A stretch of 55,363 bases of DNA from Ardenticatenaceae bacterium (GTDB lineage: Bacteria > Chloroflexota > Anaerolineae > Promineifilales > Promineifilaceae): positions 1-55,363 of the forward strand of contig JASJCR010000031.1 in NCBI GenBank assembly GCA_030065875.1, read 5' to 3'. A program made the translations under genes and the position numbers. Shown one piece after another: positions 53,974-55,363 of this stretch. Numbering within the stretch: the stretch's first letter is position 1; each line of letters begins with the position of its first letter. A model generated the notes under the pieces. It was given only the letters and a program-made list of their open reading frames with translations. It had not been told where the DNA came from and made no database searches.

Positions 53974-55176
53974 CTAAAAGAGCCGTTCTCCGCTGGCCAG
54001 ATATTGTCGACAAACCTCATTGTTCAGGGTCAACCCCAAACCCGGTTCGTCTGATAAGACCACATGGCCATCTTCAAATAACGGTTGCCCATTTCGATCT
54101 GCTATTTGCCCTATCCAGGGTGCATCATGAAAATGGTACTCTAATCCGATAAAATTCGGGCTGGCGGCCGCCACATGGGCACAGGCAATGATCCCCAACG
54201 CGGAGCTGTTATTGTGCATCGCCATCGGGATATAGTTCAAATCGGCATAGTCGGCGATTTTGCGTGTTTCGGTCAACCCACCGGCAAAAAGGATATCGGG
54301 GTGGATCATGTCGCACGCTCCACGATCGATAAAGAGGCGAAATTGCTCGGCGACAAATACCTCCCCCAGGCAAATCGGTATCGGACTTTTGGCCCGAATG
54401 GCCACACAGGCATCCGGATTAACAACCGGCGTTGGATCTTCGAACCATTTGAGCTTGAGATGAGCCAGCTCCTGCGCGACGCGAATGGCCGACTGGACAT
54501 CATACTGCATATGCCCATCAATCGCGATTTCCATATCCCAACCGGCCGCCTCCCGAACCGCCGTCAGCCGCTCAACGATGCGATTGATCTGCGGAAGGGT
54601 GAGGGACCGATTCCAGCTATCAGCCGTGTAATCGGCGGCCGCATAGTCGAGATCAAATTTGATATCGGTAAAGCCATCTTCGCGTGCCTCGACCGCCAGA
54701 CGCCGCCAGGCATCCAGGTCGTTTAAGTCGGCCGGGGTGCTGCGATCGAGATAAACCAGCAGGCGCCTGCGATATTGACCACCCAAAAGATTGTAAACAG
54801 GCGTGTTGAGCGCCTTGCCCACCAGGTCGCAAAGGGCCATTTCCACACCACTGACCGCCCAGGCGACCGGCCCAAAGGGGGTGGCACTGGCCGATTGAGC
54901 CGGTTGGTGTGGGGGCAGCCCCCCGTAAAGCATATTGGTCACAAAGGGCCTGATGGCAAAGGGATCTTTACCCAGAAGATAAGATTTCATCTTCCCTTCG
55001 ATGAGCTGTCGCACCCCCAGTGTCTGATCTTGAAAGTGGGCCGCTTCACCCAGACCGTAAAGGCCGGCATCGGTATCAATGCGCACCAGCAACACATGCC
55101 AATGGCGGCTTTGGCCGCCGACACCATGATCATCCGGCCCCACCAGCACCATGGTCCGAACGTTATCAATTTTCAT
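53974..55176 (-). CDS. Enolase-superfamily enzyme (mandelate racemase/muconate lactonizing type)
   Basis: A 400-residue MR/MLE enzyme. After a capping N-terminal domain (1-130), the barrel shows GFTDIKFDLDYAA (K-x-D in place of K-x-K), the metal residues Asp in MEIAIDGHMQYDV, Glu in LKWFEDPTPV and Glu in ICLGEVFVAEQF, and a His in PMAMHNNSSALG. This suits acid-sugar dehydratases more than mandelate racemase, but the substrate is unknown. The ATG at 55176 overlaps the TGA of the upstream TIGR04076-like gene (55168-55166), so translation is coupled; a longer frame to 55203 is less likely. Confidence 0.86.
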   Translation of the reverse strand: MKIDNVRTMVLVGPDDHGVGGQSRHWHVLLVRIDTDAGLYGLGEAAHFQDQTLGVRQLIEGKMKSYLLGKDPFAIRPFVTNMLYGGLPPHQPAQSASATPFGPVAWAVSGVEMALCDLVGKALNTPVYNLLGGQYRRRLLVYLDRSTPADLNDLDAWRRLAVEAREDGFTDIKFDLDYAAADYTADSWNRSLTLPQINRIVERLTAVREAAGWDMEIAIDGHMQYDVQSAIRVAQELAHLKLKWFEDPTPVVNPDACVAIRAKSPIPICLGEVFVAEQFRLFIDRGACDMIHPDILFAGGLTETRKIADYADLNYIPMAMHNNSSALGIIACAHVAAASPNFIGLEYHFHDAPWIGQIADRNGQPLFEDGHVVLSDEPGLGLTLNNEVCRQYLASGERLF

Positions 55177-55363
55177 GAGGATCTGTCTCCTGCGGTCGCT
55201 CATTTTCGGGCGAATCGAGCCGCTCGAGCAAGAAAAAAACCGGGCGAAACCCGTCGGTACAGTTGGTCACAAAGGTGCCCGGCCGGGTTCCCAGCATATT
55301 GCCCCCACGAGCCAGGACCATGACATATTTCTGAATATCGGCCCAGGCCCAATCACTAAACCC
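55166..55363 (-). CDS. TIGR04076 family protein, 5' end cut by window edge
   Basis: Only the C-terminal 65 residues are in the window: GFSDWAWADIQKYVMVLARG, then TNCTDGFRPVFFLLERLD and a hydrophilic tail ending DPHEN at TGA 55168-55166. It continues the gene that is cut at the left edge: 55239-55363 matches 1-125 with changes only at 55280, 55307 and 55316, all third codon positions. If the two ends are joined the protein has 118 residues, a normal family length. Its stop overlaps the ATG of the enolase-superfamily gene. Confidence 0.75.
   Translation of the reverse strand, partial: GFSDWAWADIQKYVMVLARGGNMLGTRPGTFVTNCTDGFRPVFFLLERLDSPENERPQETDPHEN
55239..55363. repeat. Terminal direct repeat, right copy (left copy 1-125)
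   Basis: See the left copy for the differences. The repeat runs to the last base of the window, so its full extent is not known. Confidence 0.9.

Overview
The window looks like a bacterial chromosome segment from the phylum Chloroflexota (Anaerolineae/Caldilineae-like, or a marine/sponge relative). This is an inference from three traits: a solute-binding lipoprotein whose lipobox is followed by repeated V-T-R-V-V / V-T-E-T units, Thr-Pro-rich linkers in surface proteins, and dense arrays of paralogous catabolic enzymes (amidohydrolases, DapA-like lyases, enolase-superfamily, NHL and sialidase-like proteins). I see no rRNA, tRNA, CRISPR array, insertion sequence, phage gene or replication gene.
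Layout. (1) 1-5777, minus strand: a TIGR04076-type protein (cut by the window edge), an MFS transporter fused to HEAT repeats, a PhyH-type dioxygenase, an amidohydrolase and an MDR dehydrogenase. (2) 6137-11338, plus strand: class III aminotransferase, M19 dipeptidase, DapA-like lyase, SDR and HpcH aldolase. (3) 11427-24617: a more AT-rich block of unlike genes. It holds a decayed toxin-antitoxin pair, a SEC-C protein, a secreted FG-GAP/Ig protein, a 965-residue protein with a broken P-loop, a RAMA-like small protein and two tandem hydrolase-like proteins, the second frameshifted. (4) 24582-55363, almost all minus strand: M24 and M81 peptidases, a ferritin-like protein, a CBM9-like protein, a D-threonine-aldolase-like enzyme (plus strand), oxidoreductases, a complete dipeptide/oligopeptide-type ABC transporter, more amidohydrolases, PIG-L deacetylase, DapA-like lyases, Rieske protein, a GntR regulator, an NHL protein, 2-hydroxyacid dehydrogenase, sialidase-like protein and an enolase-superfamily enzyme.
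How it fits together. Four promoters, at 5884-5932, 5973-6021, 29533-29581 and 49045-49093, share -35/-10 boxes 17 bp apart and a 23-bp dyad operator (ACTGGTT-N9-TACCAGT type) lying over the start point. One is the promoter of the GntR gene itself. I infer one autoregulated catabolic regulon whose parts sit on both sides of the AT-rich block. The enzyme set (oligopeptide ABC uptake, M81, M24 and M19 peptidases, D-amino-acid-type PLP and FAD enzymes, aldolases and dehydrogenases) suits uptake and stepwise breakdown of small amide or peptide-like compounds, perhaps with D-residues. The substrate cannot be read from sequence.
The two window ends carry the same TIGR04076 gene region: bases 1-125 match 55239-55363 with three differences, all synonymous. 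The two partial genes would join into one complete 118-residue gene, so the segment may be a circle or tandem unit of about 55.2 kb, or an island flanked by recent paralogs.
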